A DNA stretch of 64,000 nucleotides from Levilactobacillus yonginensis. Its GTDB lineage: Bacteria > Bacillota > Bacilli > Lactobacillales > Lactobacillaceae. Positions 34,485 to 42,846 of this stretch are shown here, in pieces. The DNA lies in NCBI RefSeq assembly GCF_003946265.1, contig NZ_RHNO01000010.1, positions 1 to 64,000 on the forward strand. Direction: 5' to 3'. The position numbers and the translations under genes are program-made. The first letter of the stretch is position 1. Each line of letters begins with the position of its first letter. The notes under the pieces were generated by a model. That model searched no databases. It was not told where the DNA came from and saw only the letters and a program-made list of their open reading frames with translations.

Positions 34485-35807
34485 TTAATTTTCGTTGTAG
34501 TACCGGGCCAAATCATAGAGAGTGGTGGCTAACGTGTTGATTGACTTAGTCGGTCCCTGGTTGGCAAAGAGAATCACACCAGATTTGTTGCCTTCCGAAC
34601 CGTAGAGAATCGTGTTGTAGCCGGAGCCACTGAGGGCACCCCGAACACGCTTGATACCACCGCTATAGTGGTACAAACCGCCGGCGTAACTTAATTTGTA
34701 ATTGTCCGAGAGGGCGTAATATTGGCTCTTGGTTAAGATTTTGCCATTACGGAGACCTTTTTGAATCTTGTAGTAATCTTCTGTCGTGGAGTAATAGTTA
34801 CCCGCACCCAACAGGGAGGACATGAGTTTTTGTGAGACACCGTTGGCAACGTTGCTTTGACCATTGGTGTAGCTGTATCCGCTGGCAACAACGCTCGCAC
34901 TAGGCAAGTTATCCCAGGCAAAGGTGTGTTTGAGCTTTAAGGGTTGAATAATCCGATTTTGAACTAATGTATCGTAGTTCTGACCGGTGACCTTGGAAGC
35001 CACGCCAGCTAACAGGGTGTAGTTGGCATTGGTGTAGTTAAAGCCCTGGGTACCAGTCACTTTGAGCTGCCCCAACGTATAGTTGATCTCTGAAGCTTGG
35101 GTCGTGAGTAGCGAACCAGGTGTCGTTTCGTCCATGTCGATGCCGGAACGGTGATTTAAAAGTTGACGTAATGTGATACTGCCGCTGCTTCGAACGCTGG
35201 GGTAGTATTTACTGAGCTTGTCATTGAGGGAAAGCTTACCACTAGCCGCCAATTGTTCGATGATGGCCCCCGTCATGACTTTCTGAAGGGAGGCAATTGG
35301 GAACAAGGTATTGGCGTTATTGGCGAGCTTACTAGTGGCGTCGGCATAACCGACGCTGACGTGACTGGCTCCACTCGAGTAGTTGTTAAAGAGCATCGCG
35401 CGTCCTTGAACATGGTAATTCTTCAGTAAAGCCGCGGCGTTTTGCGAACGACTGTACTTTTGGAGGGCCTTTTGATTGACCCAACCAATCGTTTTGCCAT
35501 ACCAGGCAAATTTAACGTAAGTACTCCCATCGGATAGCTTGGCGGTCTGCGTCACCTTAACGAACCGGTGTTGCCAGTTCTTACCACTAGCGTCGCGGGT
35601 CTTCGCGGACCGTTGCGTGTAGTAAGGTGCGTAGTAGTAGATGCCGTCATTCCGGCTACCTTGATTGACGAACCGGGCGTTATAACTGGTCTTGGTCGTC
35701 GCTGTAATCTGTAAGTAGCTCTTTGCAAATGCTGATTGGGCGGGTAAGCAGCCAGCGACCAGCAAGATTGTCCCGATAAGTAATACAAGCTTTTTCAAAG
35801 TAATCAT
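34485..35807 (-). CDS. Secreted serine hydrolase, beta-lactamase/class C PBP-like
   Basis: 440 aa. The start MITLKKLVLLI at 35807 follows AAGGGGA. Signal peptide with a possible lipobox LVAGC (Cys20), although AFA just after also suits ordinary cleavage. An SH3-like wall segment lies at about 35-118. The beta-lactamase-related domain has Ser173-x-x-Lys176 (SLQK) and YTN at 258-260. The family includes D,D-peptidases, esterases and teichoic-acid D-Ala-modifying enzymes (FmtA). Substrate unknown; a cell-wall role is likely. Confidence 0.88.
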   Translation of the reverse strand: MITLKKLVLLIGTILLVAGCLPAQSAFAKSYLQITATTKTSYNARFVNQGSRNDGIYYYAPYYTQRSAKTRDASGKNWQHRFVKVTQTAKLSDGSTYVKFAWYGKTIGWVNQKALQKYSRSQNAAALLKNYHVQGRAMLFNNYSSGASHVSVGYADATSKLANNANTLFPIASLQKVMTGAIIEQLAASGKLSLNDKLSKYYPSVRSSGSITLRQLLNHRSGIDMDETTPGSLLTTQASEINYTLGQLKVTGTQGFNYTNANYTLLAGVASKVTGQNYDTLVQNRIIQPLKLKHTFAWDNLPSASVVASGYSYTNGQSNVANGVSQKLMSSLLGAGNYYSTTEDYYKIQKGLRNGKILTKSQYYALSDNYKLSYAGGLYHYSGGIKRVRGALSGSGYNTILYGSEGNKSGVILFANQGPTKSINTLATTLYDLARYYNEN

Positions 35808-36012
35808 CCATTTCCCCTTAGTAATACCTCTCATCTTACCGCGATTTGTTTGCGGTTGGGTAACAGATACGTAGCGGTTCGGTAACATTTTGAACGTTTT
35901 AAGGCATGTATGAGTAAATTCAACTAACTAATGGGGCAAGTTAATTCGCTAATGATTGACTTAATGTGTCGCATGTTAATCGAGAGTGTGGTAAACTAAT
36001 GCAAAATAATTT

Positions 36013-36831
36013 ATGCAGTTTAAGGAGCTGACGCAAGCGTTGCTACATTTTCTTGGCCAGTTGTATGGGCCATTCTTTGATATTCGTAATTGGGAAACAG
36101 TGATTACTTCGGGAAACGACTGGCTCATCATCTTTTCATTGGTGTTGATCGAGTGTTTGTTGTCCGTGGATAATGCTGTCGTCCTTGCCGCGCAGACGCA
36201 GTCGTTGCCTACCAAAAAAGAACAGGAAGAATCCTTGTTCTACGGGATTTGGGGGGCTTATATTTTCCGGTTCATCATCATCGGACTGGGAACTTACCTG
36301 ATTAATTTCTGGGAAATCAAGGTCATTGGGGCCTTGTACCTGGTCTTCCTAGTCTTCCAGTACTTCACCAAGACGCGAGTGAAACATACGCGTAAATTAG
36401 TGAAGGATAAAAAACGTCGATTACTTCCACTATTTTGGTCGGTGGTCTTACAGATTGAAATGATGGATATTATTTTTTCCGTCGATTCCGTCTTGGCCTC
36501 ACTGGCCATCTCAAATAATCCGGTCATTGTCTTAATTGGGGGATTGATTGGTATTCTAGCTATGCGGGGTGTGGCTGAGGTCATCATGAAGTTGATGCGC
36601 CGGATTCCAGAGCTGGAACCCATGGCCTACATTTTAATTGGTATCATTGCTGTGAAGCTATTTGTGTCTATTCCAGCAATCGATATTGAGATTCCCGCCA
36701 CGCTATTTGGTATCATCGTCTTGGGAGCCATCGTGTTGACGCTATTGATCCACGTGATTCGTAAGCGGCGGCAACCGCAGACACAGACCAGTAAGCCCAC
36801 TAAGAAGACGTCCAATTCAACTGAATCGTAA
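36013..36831 (+). CDS. TerC-family integral membrane protein
   Basis: 272 aa, with about seven membrane segments. TerC metal-site signatures: IECLLSVDNAVVLA and MMDIIFSVDSVLA, each with an acidic residue in the membrane. Recent work links the family to Mn2+ export for secreted enzymes. No ribosome site precedes ATG 36013, and a stop lies two codons upstream. An AAGGAG at 36022-36027 inside the frame suggests initiation at TTG 36040 instead (MLHFLGQLYGPFF), which also resembles usual TerC N termini. The end is secure; the start is not. Confidence 0.85.
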   Translation: MQFKELTQALLHFLGQLYGPFFDIRNWETVITSGNDWLIIFSLVLIECLLSVDNAVVLAAQTQSLPTKKEQEESLFYGIWGAYIFRFIIIGLGTYLINFWEIKVIGALYLVFLVFQYFTKTRVKHTRKLVKDKKRRLLPLFWSVVLQIEMMDIIFSVDSVLASLAISNNPVIVLIGGLIGILAMRGVAEVIMKLMRRIPELEPMAYILIGIIAVKLFVSIPAIDIEIPATLFGIIVLGAIVLTLLIHVIRKRRQPQTQTSKPTKKTSNSTES

Positions 36832-36837
36832 GTAATT

Positions 36838-36866
36838 GAGGTGGCCTTGCGGGGCTGCTTTTTTTT
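36838..36866 (+). terminator. Probable intrinsic terminator
   Basis: GTGGCC-TTGC-GGGGCTGC is a short imperfect hairpin followed by nine T, immediately after the TerC gene. Confidence 0.55.
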
Positions 36867-36929
36867 TCACGGATAAGTGGATTCAGGGGTATACTATAGA
36901 AAAATTAATAAAACGGGAGTTGGTGGACT

Positions 36930-37553
36930 ATGAGTAAGAAATGGCGTAGTTGGTGGTTATTGTTGGGCGTGGTGGTTCTCGGAATTACTGGGTTCACGGT
37001 GACGGGACAGGCGGCAACCACGGGGAAAGTTGTCGTGACCTATAAAGTCGCTGATGGGACGGTATTGGCACGGAAGACGTTGAAGGGTAAGGTCGGTCAC
37101 CAGTATAAAACCTCCAAGAAAAATCGGTGGGTGAATCCCCAAATGTACGCGTGGAATCAAAAACAGCCGCGGCATTATCGGGTGAAGTTTACCAAGAAGA
37201 CAATTCGGGTAACGTATAAATATCTGACACCAACAGCCTTCTTCCGGCTCTGGGGTGGGGATGGCACACAGATGACCAATATTCAGATGGATGGCAATCA
37301 TTTGATTTTTGACGTCTCAACTAGTCTGAAGGGTGCCCATTTCTTGCGGGCAACGAACTTCACTAAGGGGAAAGTCACGGTGAACAACAAGGTCCGACTG
37401 ACCCGGGGGAAGGTCTTCAAAGGAAAAATCAGTGGGACGACGTTTAAGTCGTTAGTGATTACCAGAAAACGGGTCCAGGCGACATTCTGGGCATATAATA
37501 AGCTGTATACGTATAAATTTACTGCGAAGACGCTTAAATTTGTTCACCCGTAG
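36930..37553 (+). CDS. Secreted MucBP-like protein (207 aa)
   Basis: Signal peptide MSKKWRSWWLLLGVVVLGIT ending near GQAA (about 29). The following region GKVVVTYKVADGTVLARKTL...RVTYKY (about 32-98) resembles one MucBP or surface beta-domain repeat. The rest is a Lys/Thr-rich beta region with no catalytic motif. No LPxTG or other anchor is present, so it is secreted or held to the wall by charge. GGGAG precedes the ATG. Function unknown. Confidence 0.7.
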   Translation: MSKKWRSWWLLLGVVVLGITGFTVTGQAATTGKVVVTYKVADGTVLARKTLKGKVGHQYKTSKKNRWVNPQMYAWNQKQPRHYRVKFTKKTIRVTYKYLTPTAFFRLWGGDGTQMTNIQMDGNHLIFDVSTSLKGAHFLRATNFTKGKVTVNNKVRLTRGKVFKGKISGTTFKSLVITRKRVQATFWAYNKLYTYKFTAKTLKFVHP

Positions 37554-37755
37554 TCGAAAAATCAGCGGTTAGGTTGGATTTTGCAGATAGCACACTAATC
37601 GGTGATAGTTAGCCAAGTTAAACAACTTAGCCAATGAATAGACGGTATATTCAACTAAATGCAGGCTGGCACTAATCCTAGCTTTAGGAGCGTCCCCACT
37701 GATTTTGACGGCTAGCATGTTATGATGAGGCTAATAAAAACGGGAGGTAACGTTT

Positions 37756-38629
37756 ATGCAAATTGGATTTATTGGGACTGGCGTCATGGGAACTGGGATT
37801 GTGAAGAATCTCTTGCAGGCTGGTCGGTCAGTCAGTAGTCGTCTTCAACAGAACCAAGGCGCACGCCCAAGCCGTTTTGGATGCCGGGGCAACCTGGGCT
37901 GATACGCCGCAAGCGGTCGCTAGCCAATCTGATATCGTCATGACGACCATGGTGGGTTATCCCAGTGATGTGGAGGCCGTTTATACCGGTGATCACGGGA
38001 TCTTTGCTGGGATTCAAGCTGGCAGTGTGGTGGTCGATATGACGACGAGTACGCCAGCTTTGGCGGTCAAATTAACCGAAATTGCCCACGACCACGATGT
38101 TCAAGCGCTGGATGCCCCCGTTTCTGGTGGCGACGTCGGGGCTAAGAACGCGACGTTAACGGTCATGGTCGGGGGCGACCAAGCTGCTTATGACCGGGTC
38201 TTGCCAGTCTTTGAACAGTTAGGGCAACGCGTGAGTTATTTTGGCGGCGCAGGTAAGGGGCAGCATACCAAGATGGCCAATCAAATCATGATTGCTGGGA
38301 CGATGACGGGGCTGACGGAAATGTTGGTCTATGCCAAGGCAGCCGGCTTGAATCTACCACAGGTGCTCGCGACCTTGAGCAGTGGTGGCGCCGACAACTG
38401 GAGCATGGACAATTACGTTCCCCGAATTCTGAAGGGGGATTACACCCCCGGTTTCTTTGCCAAGCATTTCCTCAAGGACTTGCGGATTGCCTTGCAGGAA
38501 GCTGATCGGATGGCCCTCGATTTGCCCGCTACCAAGCAAGCCAAGTTGCTCTATGAGGCTATGGTAGAAGACTTTGACCTAGGCGACGATGGGACACAAG
38601 GCCTGATTAAAACTTACGAACAGAAATAA
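37756..38629 (+). pseudogene. Frameshifted beta-hydroxyacid dehydrogenase (3-hydroxyisobutyrate dehydrogenase family)
   Basis: The gene starts at ATG 37756 after GGGAGGT with the Rossmann motif IGFIGTGVMGTG. The frame is broken near 37829: the tandem four-base repeat TCAGTCAG appears to hold one extra unit. Removing four bases restores ...GRSVVVFNRTKAH and gives a normal 289-aa protein with VMTTMVGYPSDV, DAPVSGGDVGAKN (substrate motif) and the catalytic-Lys segment KGQHTKMANQI. As written, the first frame stops at 37903. It may be a true recent mutation, phase variation or a sequencing error. The intact protein would oxidise a 3-hydroxyacid such as hydroxyisobutyrate or tartronate semialdehyde using NAD(P). 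Confidence 0.85.
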
Positions 38630-38662
38630 TGACACCAGCGTAATCGTAATTATAAGTCAGAA

Positions 38663-38697
38663 AAAGGGACCGGAAAATTAACTTTCCGGTCCCTTTG
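38663..38697. terminator. Bidirectional intrinsic terminator
   Basis: AAAGGGACCGGAAA pairs perfectly with TTTCCGGTCCCTTT. It separates the dehydrogenase pseudogene from the convergent trpXYZ-GNAT operon. Confidence 0.9.
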
Positions 38698-38739
38698 CTA
38701 TTGGTCAAAATTTAACTCAGCCTGCCCACTTTGACCGAG

Positions 38740-39171
38740 TTAAAAAGTCTTTTTAAGAGTTATCACTGGTGCGCCATCTTCATCGAAGGGGTCACCAACT
38801 ACCTGATAGCCACAGCGTTCGTAGAAGCTTTTGGCTGTTAGTTCGCCGTCAATCAAGCCGGAGAGAAAGCCGTGTTGCTTTGCCCAAGCTTCACCAGCTT
38901 GAAGGACTTGCCGGCCAATGCCTTGACCGCGAAGTTGCTGGCTGGTGCAGACTCGGCCGAAACGCATCTCCGTGGCTGACTGGGGTTCTAAGCGCAACGT
39001 GCCAACTGGCAGTTCTGGCCGTTGGTACGCCACGACGTACAAGCGTTCAGGCGTGTCGCGGTCATCGAACTCAACGTCGCGGGGAATCCCCCGTTCAGTG
39101 ACGAAGCTGGCCTGGCGTAGGGCCAAGGCGGCTGCCCGATTGAAGGGAGCGTTTGAAATTACGATTTCCAT
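38740..39171 (-). CDS. GNAT acetyltransferase at the end of the trpXYZ operon
   Basis: 143 aa. The GNAT fold has LRLEPQSATEMRFGRVCTSQ then the acetyl-CoA loop RGQGIGRQVLQAGEAWAKQHG and FYERCGYQVVGDPF (ElaA-like end). It begins 9 bp after the ABC ATPase stop on the same strand with no terminator, so it is the fourth gene of the tryptophan-type uptake operon. It might acetylate the imported amino acid or an amine derived from it; that is inference from position only. Confidence 0.85.
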   Translation of the reverse strand: MEIVISNAPFNRAAALALRQASFVTERGIPRDVEFDDRDTPERLYVVAYQRPELPVGTLRLEPQSATEMRFGRVCTSQQLRGQGIGRQVLQAGEAWAKQHGFLSGLIDGELTAKSFYERCGYQVVGDPFDEDGAPVITLKKTF

Positions 39172-39180
39172 GACGAGCTC

Positions 39181-39951
39181 CTATTCGATCTCAGCGAAGA
39201 AGCTGTAGAGCTGTTCGCTAGTCAGTGCTTGTTTCTTGTCGCCCGCCACGTCGTAAGTGACCTTGCCGTGGTGCAAGACAATCAGCCGGTTGCCGTAGGT
39301 CAGGGCGTCTTCCATGTGATGGGTGATCATTAAACAGGTCAGATTATCTTGGGAGACCCGTTCGTTGGTTAGGTGCATCAAATCTTGCCCCGTCCGTGGG
39401 TCAAGCGCCGCCGTATGTTCGTCCAATAATAGAATTTCTGGACGTTTGAGGGTGGCCATCAGGAAGCTTAATGCTTGGCGTTGACCACCAGAGAGGTTAC
39501 CGGTGGCCGTCGTCAACCGTTCATCGAGGCCGTTGTGCATGGTGGCCGTCAGTTCCTTGTAGTGGGCCATGTGCCGGTTTAAATTGCGGGGCATGAGGCC
39601 GCGCCGCTGTCCTCGGCGTTCAGCGAGTAACAGATTTTCAGCAACGTTCATCCGCGGCGCGGTCCCCAGTTTGGGGTCTTGGAAGACACGGCCGAGAAAG
39701 CTGGTCCGTTTTTCCACGGAGTCGTGGGAGATGTCCTTACCGTTGAGAAGAATCTGACCGCTATCGATACTGAGGTCGCCCCCAATAGCGTTAAACAAGG
39801 TTGATTTCCCCGCCCCGTTGGAACCCAGCACGGTGATGAAATCGCCGGCGTTAATGGTGAGGTTGAGGTGGTCCAGAATGGTAATTTCTTCTGGTGTGTT
39901 GCGGTTAACCTTTAAGACCACGTTTTTAAGTTCGAGTAATGGTTTAGTCAT
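39181..39951 (-). CDS. trpZ: ABC transporter ATPase, TrpZ-like
   Basis: 256 aa. Walker A GSNGAGKST (about 44-52), signature LSGGQRQALS, Walker B ILLLDEHTAALD with His after the catalytic Glu, and ITHHMEDAL switch. The DEHTAALDP form is typical of this uptake subfamily. It energises the permease TrpY with which it overlaps by 8 bp. A paralogous ATPase is encoded at 46078-46851. Confidence 0.9.
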   Translation of the reverse strand: MTKPLLELKNVVLKVNRNTPEEITILDHLNLTINAGDFITVLGSNGAGKSTLFNAIGGDLSIDSGQILLNGKDISHDSVEKRTSFLGRVFQDPKLGTAPRMNVAENLLLAERRGQRRGLMPRNLNRHMAHYKELTATMHNGLDERLTTATGNLSGGQRQALSFLMATLKRPEILLLDEHTAALDPRTGQDLMHLTNERVSQDNLTCLMITHHMEDALTYGNRLIVLHHGKVTYDVAGDKKQALTSEQLYSFFAEIE

Positions 39952-40843
39952 TGGTATCCAACCCCCGTTTCAAAATATGCTTGAAGTTGAAAATGTTCTT
40001 GAAGACTGGCAACATCATGCAGATGGCCAGAATGATGGAGGAAATCAGGTTGAGGTCGTTGGCGCTGAACCCCAGCTTGAGGACCAACAGGAGGACGAAC
40101 CGGTAGAGAATACTCCCCAGGGTGACCGCGACCAGCCGTTGGTTCAGGGTCAAATCACCGAAGGCTACTTCACCAATGATGATGGAGGCCAGGGCGATAA
40201 CGATGATCCCGATACCCATGTTGACGTCAGAGTAGCCGTTGTTTTGGGCAACCAGGGCGCCCCCGAAGGCAATTAGCCCGTTGGAGACCATCAGTCCCAT
40301 GATTTTCATGTTGTCGGTGTTGATTCCAAGTGACCGCGCCATCGTTTGGTTATCGCCAGTGGCGATGAAACCTTGGCCGAGTTCCGTTTGCAGGAAGTAG
40401 ATGACCAGGGTCGTGATGACAATCATGACGGCCGCGCCTAACACAACGCTATCGAAGTATTGGGGCAGGGAAGCCAGGAAGTGATTTTTAAACAACGTAG
40501 ATTTCCCTAATAAAGAAACGTTGGCACGACCCATGATCCGTAAGTTAACCGAATAGCAGGCGGTCATGACTAGGATGCCGGCTAATAAAATGGGAATGTG
40601 GCCCTTGGTGTAGAGCAGACCGGTGATGAGCCCAGCAATGGCACCAATGGCGAACGCCAATAGTGTGGCGAGTAGCGGGTTCATCCCGTTACTGATGGCG
40701 GCGACAGCCGTGGCCGCTCCCAAGGGGAACGTTCCTTCAACGGTCATGTCGGCAAAATCTAGAATTCTAAAGGTTAGGAATAACCCAACCCCGAGGACGG
40801 CCCAGAGTAGGCCTTGCCCGATTGTGGATACTGCTAAACTCAT
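39944..40843 (-). CDS. trpY: ABC transporter permease, TrpY-like
   Basis: 299 aa, about eight to nine membrane segments, of the branched-chain amino acid permease class (BPD_transp_2). Conserved blocks: GVGLFLTFRILDFADMTVEG, the INLRIMGR-like NLRIMGRANVSLL and GLMVSNGLIAFGGALVAQNN. Its ATG overlaps the trpX stop (ATGA, 40840-40843). Together with TrpX and TrpZ it forms an uptake system for an aromatic amino acid. Confidence 0.9.
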   Translation of the reverse strand: MSLAVSTIGQGLLWAVLGVGLFLTFRILDFADMTVEGTFPLGAATAVAAISNGMNPLLATLLAFAIGAIAGLITGLLYTKGHIPILLAGILVMTACYSVNLRIMGRANVSLLGKSTLFKNHFLASLPQYFDSVVLGAAVMIVITTLVIYFLQTELGQGFIATGDNQTMARSLGINTDNMKIMGLMVSNGLIAFGGALVAQNNGYSDVNMGIGIIVIALASIIIGEVAFGDLTLNQRLVAVTLGSILYRFVLLLVLKLGFSANDLNLISSIILAICMMLPVFKNIFNFKHILKRGLDTND

Positions 40844-41832
40844 TTGAAGACCTCCCCATGTTCTTTGGCTTCCTTAACAACTGATGCTGGTAGCGTGATG
40901 CCCAGCTTCTTGGCTTGCGACAAGTTAATGGTCATTTCACCCTTGCGTTCAAACTTGATTGGCGTGTCGGCGGGCTTCTTACCCTTTAAAATATCGGCAG
41001 TCATCTTACCCGTTTGAACACCGAGCTTGTACTGGTTGATACTCAGAGTTGCTAATCCGCCAGCCTTGACCATCGTATCGACGGCTGGGAAGACGGGGAC
41101 TTTCTTGGCGTTGGCCGTGGAGACCAGCGTCTGCATAGCACTGGCCACGGTGTTGTCGGTTGGCACGTAAACGGCATCGACTTGGCTGACCATCTGTTGG
41201 GCGACTTGGTTTAAGTCGTTGGTGTTTGCGATGGAGTAGGCCTTCAGCGTCACGTGTTGTTGTTTACAAAGTGCTGCGAATTGGTGATACTGCGCGGTGG
41301 CTGAGTCATCAGATGATGTGTAGATGATACCCAACGTCTTCATATTTGGCATGATTTTTTGAATCAATTTTAATTGTGACTTGAGTGGTGCTTGGTCAGA
41401 AACCCCAGTGACGTTATTACCGGGATGTTCGTTGCTCTTGACTAGGTGCGCCCCCTCAGGGTCGGTGATGGCCCCGAGAACGACGGGGATGTTGGAACTG
41501 GCATTGGCCAGTGCTTGCGCGGATGGCGTGGCGATGCCAATCATGGCGTCGGCGTTCTCGTTGACGAAGCGCGCGCTCATCGTTTTCAGATTACTCTGAT
41601 CATTTTGCGCGTTTTGAAAGTCGATTTTCACGTTCTTACCAACGTGGTAACCTTCTTCGGCTAACCCGTGAATGATTCCTTTATGGATGGCATCCAGGGC
41701 CGGGTGGGAGAGAAGTTGCAAGATGCCGACCGTTGGTACCTTAGCTTTCTGAGCAGTTTGGTGTTTCTCTTGAACAAAGGCGAAACCGAGAAAAACAAGT
41801 AAAATGGCAATGAGTCCGTATAATCGTTTCAT
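40840..41832 (-). CDS. trpX: TrpX-like substrate-binding protein
   Basis: 330 aa (ABC_sub_bind family). The N-terminal hydrophobic anchor MKRLYGLIAILLVFLGFAFV has no lipobox Cys, so it is membrane anchored rather than a lipoprotein, as I recall for pneumococcal TrpX. Then VGILQLLSHPALDAIHKGI, the IGIATPSAQALA and ITDPEGAHLV blocks. It should bind tryptophan or a related amino acid. The leader (41877-42104) holds a Trp-containing leader peptide and two terminators. Confidence 0.88.
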   Translation of the reverse strand: MKRLYGLIAILLVFLGFAFVQEKHQTAQKAKVPTVGILQLLSHPALDAIHKGIIHGLAEEGYHVGKNVKIDFQNAQNDQSNLKTMSARFVNENADAMIGIATPSAQALANASSNIPVVLGAITDPEGAHLVKSNEHPGNNVTGVSDQAPLKSQLKLIQKIMPNMKTLGIIYTSSDDSATAQYHQFAALCKQQHVTLKAYSIANTNDLNQVAQQMVSQVDAVYVPTDNTVASAMQTLVSTANAKKVPVFPAVDTMVKAGGLATLSINQYKLGVQTGKMTADILKGKKPADTPIKFERKGEMTINLSQAKKLGITLPASVVKEAKEHGEVFK

Positions 41833-41876
41833 TTTCTAATCAACCTCACTTATTTTGGAATTGGCAGTCGATACAA

Positions 41877-41904
41877 AAAGGGCACCCAGTCCGGCCGGGT
41901 GCCC
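41877..41904 (-). terminator. Second terminator in the trpX leader
   Basis: Minus strand: GGGCACCCGGCCGGACTGGGTGCCC then TTTTT. It lies 45 bp before the trpX start, so it must be bypassed for expression. Confidence 0.85.
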
Positions 41905-41913
41905 AAAGAAAAA

Positions 41914-41951
41914 GGCCCGCAAAACCGGATAGTAAACATCCGTGCGGGCCA
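41914..41951 (-). terminator. First terminator in the trpX leader
   Basis: Minus strand: GGCCCGCA-CGG...CCGG-TGCGGGCC followed by TTTTT. Two terminators in tandem upstream of trpX show tight attenuation. Confidence 0.85.
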
Positions 41952-42027
41952 TTGCATCAGAAAGTTAGCCGGCGCAGATGCGAGAATCGCTCTGGGAGCT
42001 CAAGTCGCATCAACACTGATGAGACTT
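41952..42027 (-). promoter_or_regulatory. Competing hairpins of the trpX attenuator
   Basis: AAGTCTCATC (42018-42027) pairs with GATGCGACTT (42002-42011). Alternatively GATGCGA (42005-42011) pairs with TCGCATC (41977-41983). AGCCGG (42033-42038, inside the leader peptide frame after the Trp codon) pairs with CCGGCT (41967-41972). CATC/GATGC pairing also links to the first terminator base (41954-41958). The conserved T-box sequence AGGGTGG-ACCGCG is absent. Confidence 0.6.
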
Positions 42028-42029
42028 GA

Positions 42030-42077
42030 TTACCGGCTTTGCCAACGTCCATTAAGTTCAATCGCAGACATTTGCAT
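42030..42077 (-). CDS. Putative Trp-containing leader peptide of trpX
   Basis: 15 codons: MQMSAIELNGRWQSR, with GGAAGGAAAG upstream of the ATG at 42077. The single Trp codon (42042-42044) lies four bases before AGCCGG, one strand of the switching stem. A ribosome stalled at this codon would cover that strand. One Trp codon is few for an attenuator, so confidence is moderate. Confidence 0.5.
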   Translation of the reverse strand: MQMSAIELNGRWQSR

Positions 42078-42110
42078 ATAACTTTCCTTCCTTCCGTTTT
42101 GATTAAATTT

Positions 42111-42139
42111 AGTGTACGGCATTGCTTAAAGACCGTCAA
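42111..42139 (-). promoter_or_regulatory. Promoter of the trpXYZ leader
   Basis: Minus strand: TTGACG (42134-42139), a 17-base spacer, and TACACT (42111-42116). Transcription should begin near 42104, giving a leader of about 270 bases before trpX. Confidence 0.7.
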
Positions 42140-42190
42140 CCTTAATTTTCACTTTTTTCTGAAAGTGGTGGTTGGTGGGGTGGCTGGGTT

Positions 42191-42380
42191 GCCACCTCCG
42201 GTGGCCGGGACTGGGGGCCGCTGTGGGGACCGGCGCAAGCCTGAGAGGCGGTCTTGCTCCTCGGTTAGAAGCCTCGGATAATGCCCCGAGTCTCCTAACC
42301 GTCCCACAGTGTAACCTGGCCCAAAACACCAGGTAACACTGTTGTCACTGCGGCCCCCAGTCCCAGCCACCTGCGGCTAC
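42191..42380 (-). repeat. Module A copy 6 (reverse)
   Basis: End hairpin GCCACC/GGTGGC; outer stem GGGACTGGGGGCC/GGCCCCCAGTCCC; core GCTGTGGGGACCGG; arms GCGCAAGCC/GGTCTTGC and GGTTAGAAG/CTCCTAACC. Head-to-head with copy 7. Confidence 0.87.
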
Positions 42381-42613
42381 TCTGAGCTGATGGCAATTAT
42401 GTAGTTGGTGAAAATTGCGAGTAGTTGTGATGATTGTTCTATTACCATTAAGCAGCATTGGTGGATGGAGGCAATACTGACTACTCTTCAGAGATATCTG
42501 TGCTGGCTAATGTGCTGTTACCTGGTCACACTAAACAGCTCTGAAATTATTGTTGGTCGGCACCCAATTTTTGGTATACTGGACGATAACAGTTGATGGT
42601 TGAACACAAGTTA

Positions 42614-42790
42614 AGCCGGAGGCGGTCAGGTTGGGGTCAGCTGTGAAAATGGCGTTAGCTAGTGGGTTGCTAGCTTACGGCATGGGCGACTTTGAAGACA
42701 GGTGGGTTAACCTGGCTTCAAATCGAGCGAGAAGCCCGGTTCACAGGCTGAAGCGTCCCCACAGCAGGCCCCGACCTGACCGCCGGAGCG
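42614..42790 (+). repeat. Module A copy 7 (forward)
   Basis: Outer stem CGGTCAGGTTGGGG / CCCCGACCTGACCG. Arms GCGTTAGCTAG/CTAGCTTACGGC, CTTTGAAGAC/GGCTTCAAAT and GAAGCC/GGCTGAAG; core CCCCACAGCAGGC. It lies between the trpXYZ promoter region and degV. Confidence 0.87.
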
Positions 42791-42846
42791 CGACCATTAC
42801 AACTAATATACATAACTTAAATATCAGTACAGCAAGGAGGCTGCTC

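Noticed and set aside
41877-42104. T-box or tRNA-sensing riboswitch before trpX
   Set aside because: I looked on the minus strand for the conserved AGGGTGG-ACCGCG antiterminator core and did not find it. The leader peptide plus hairpins explain the region better.
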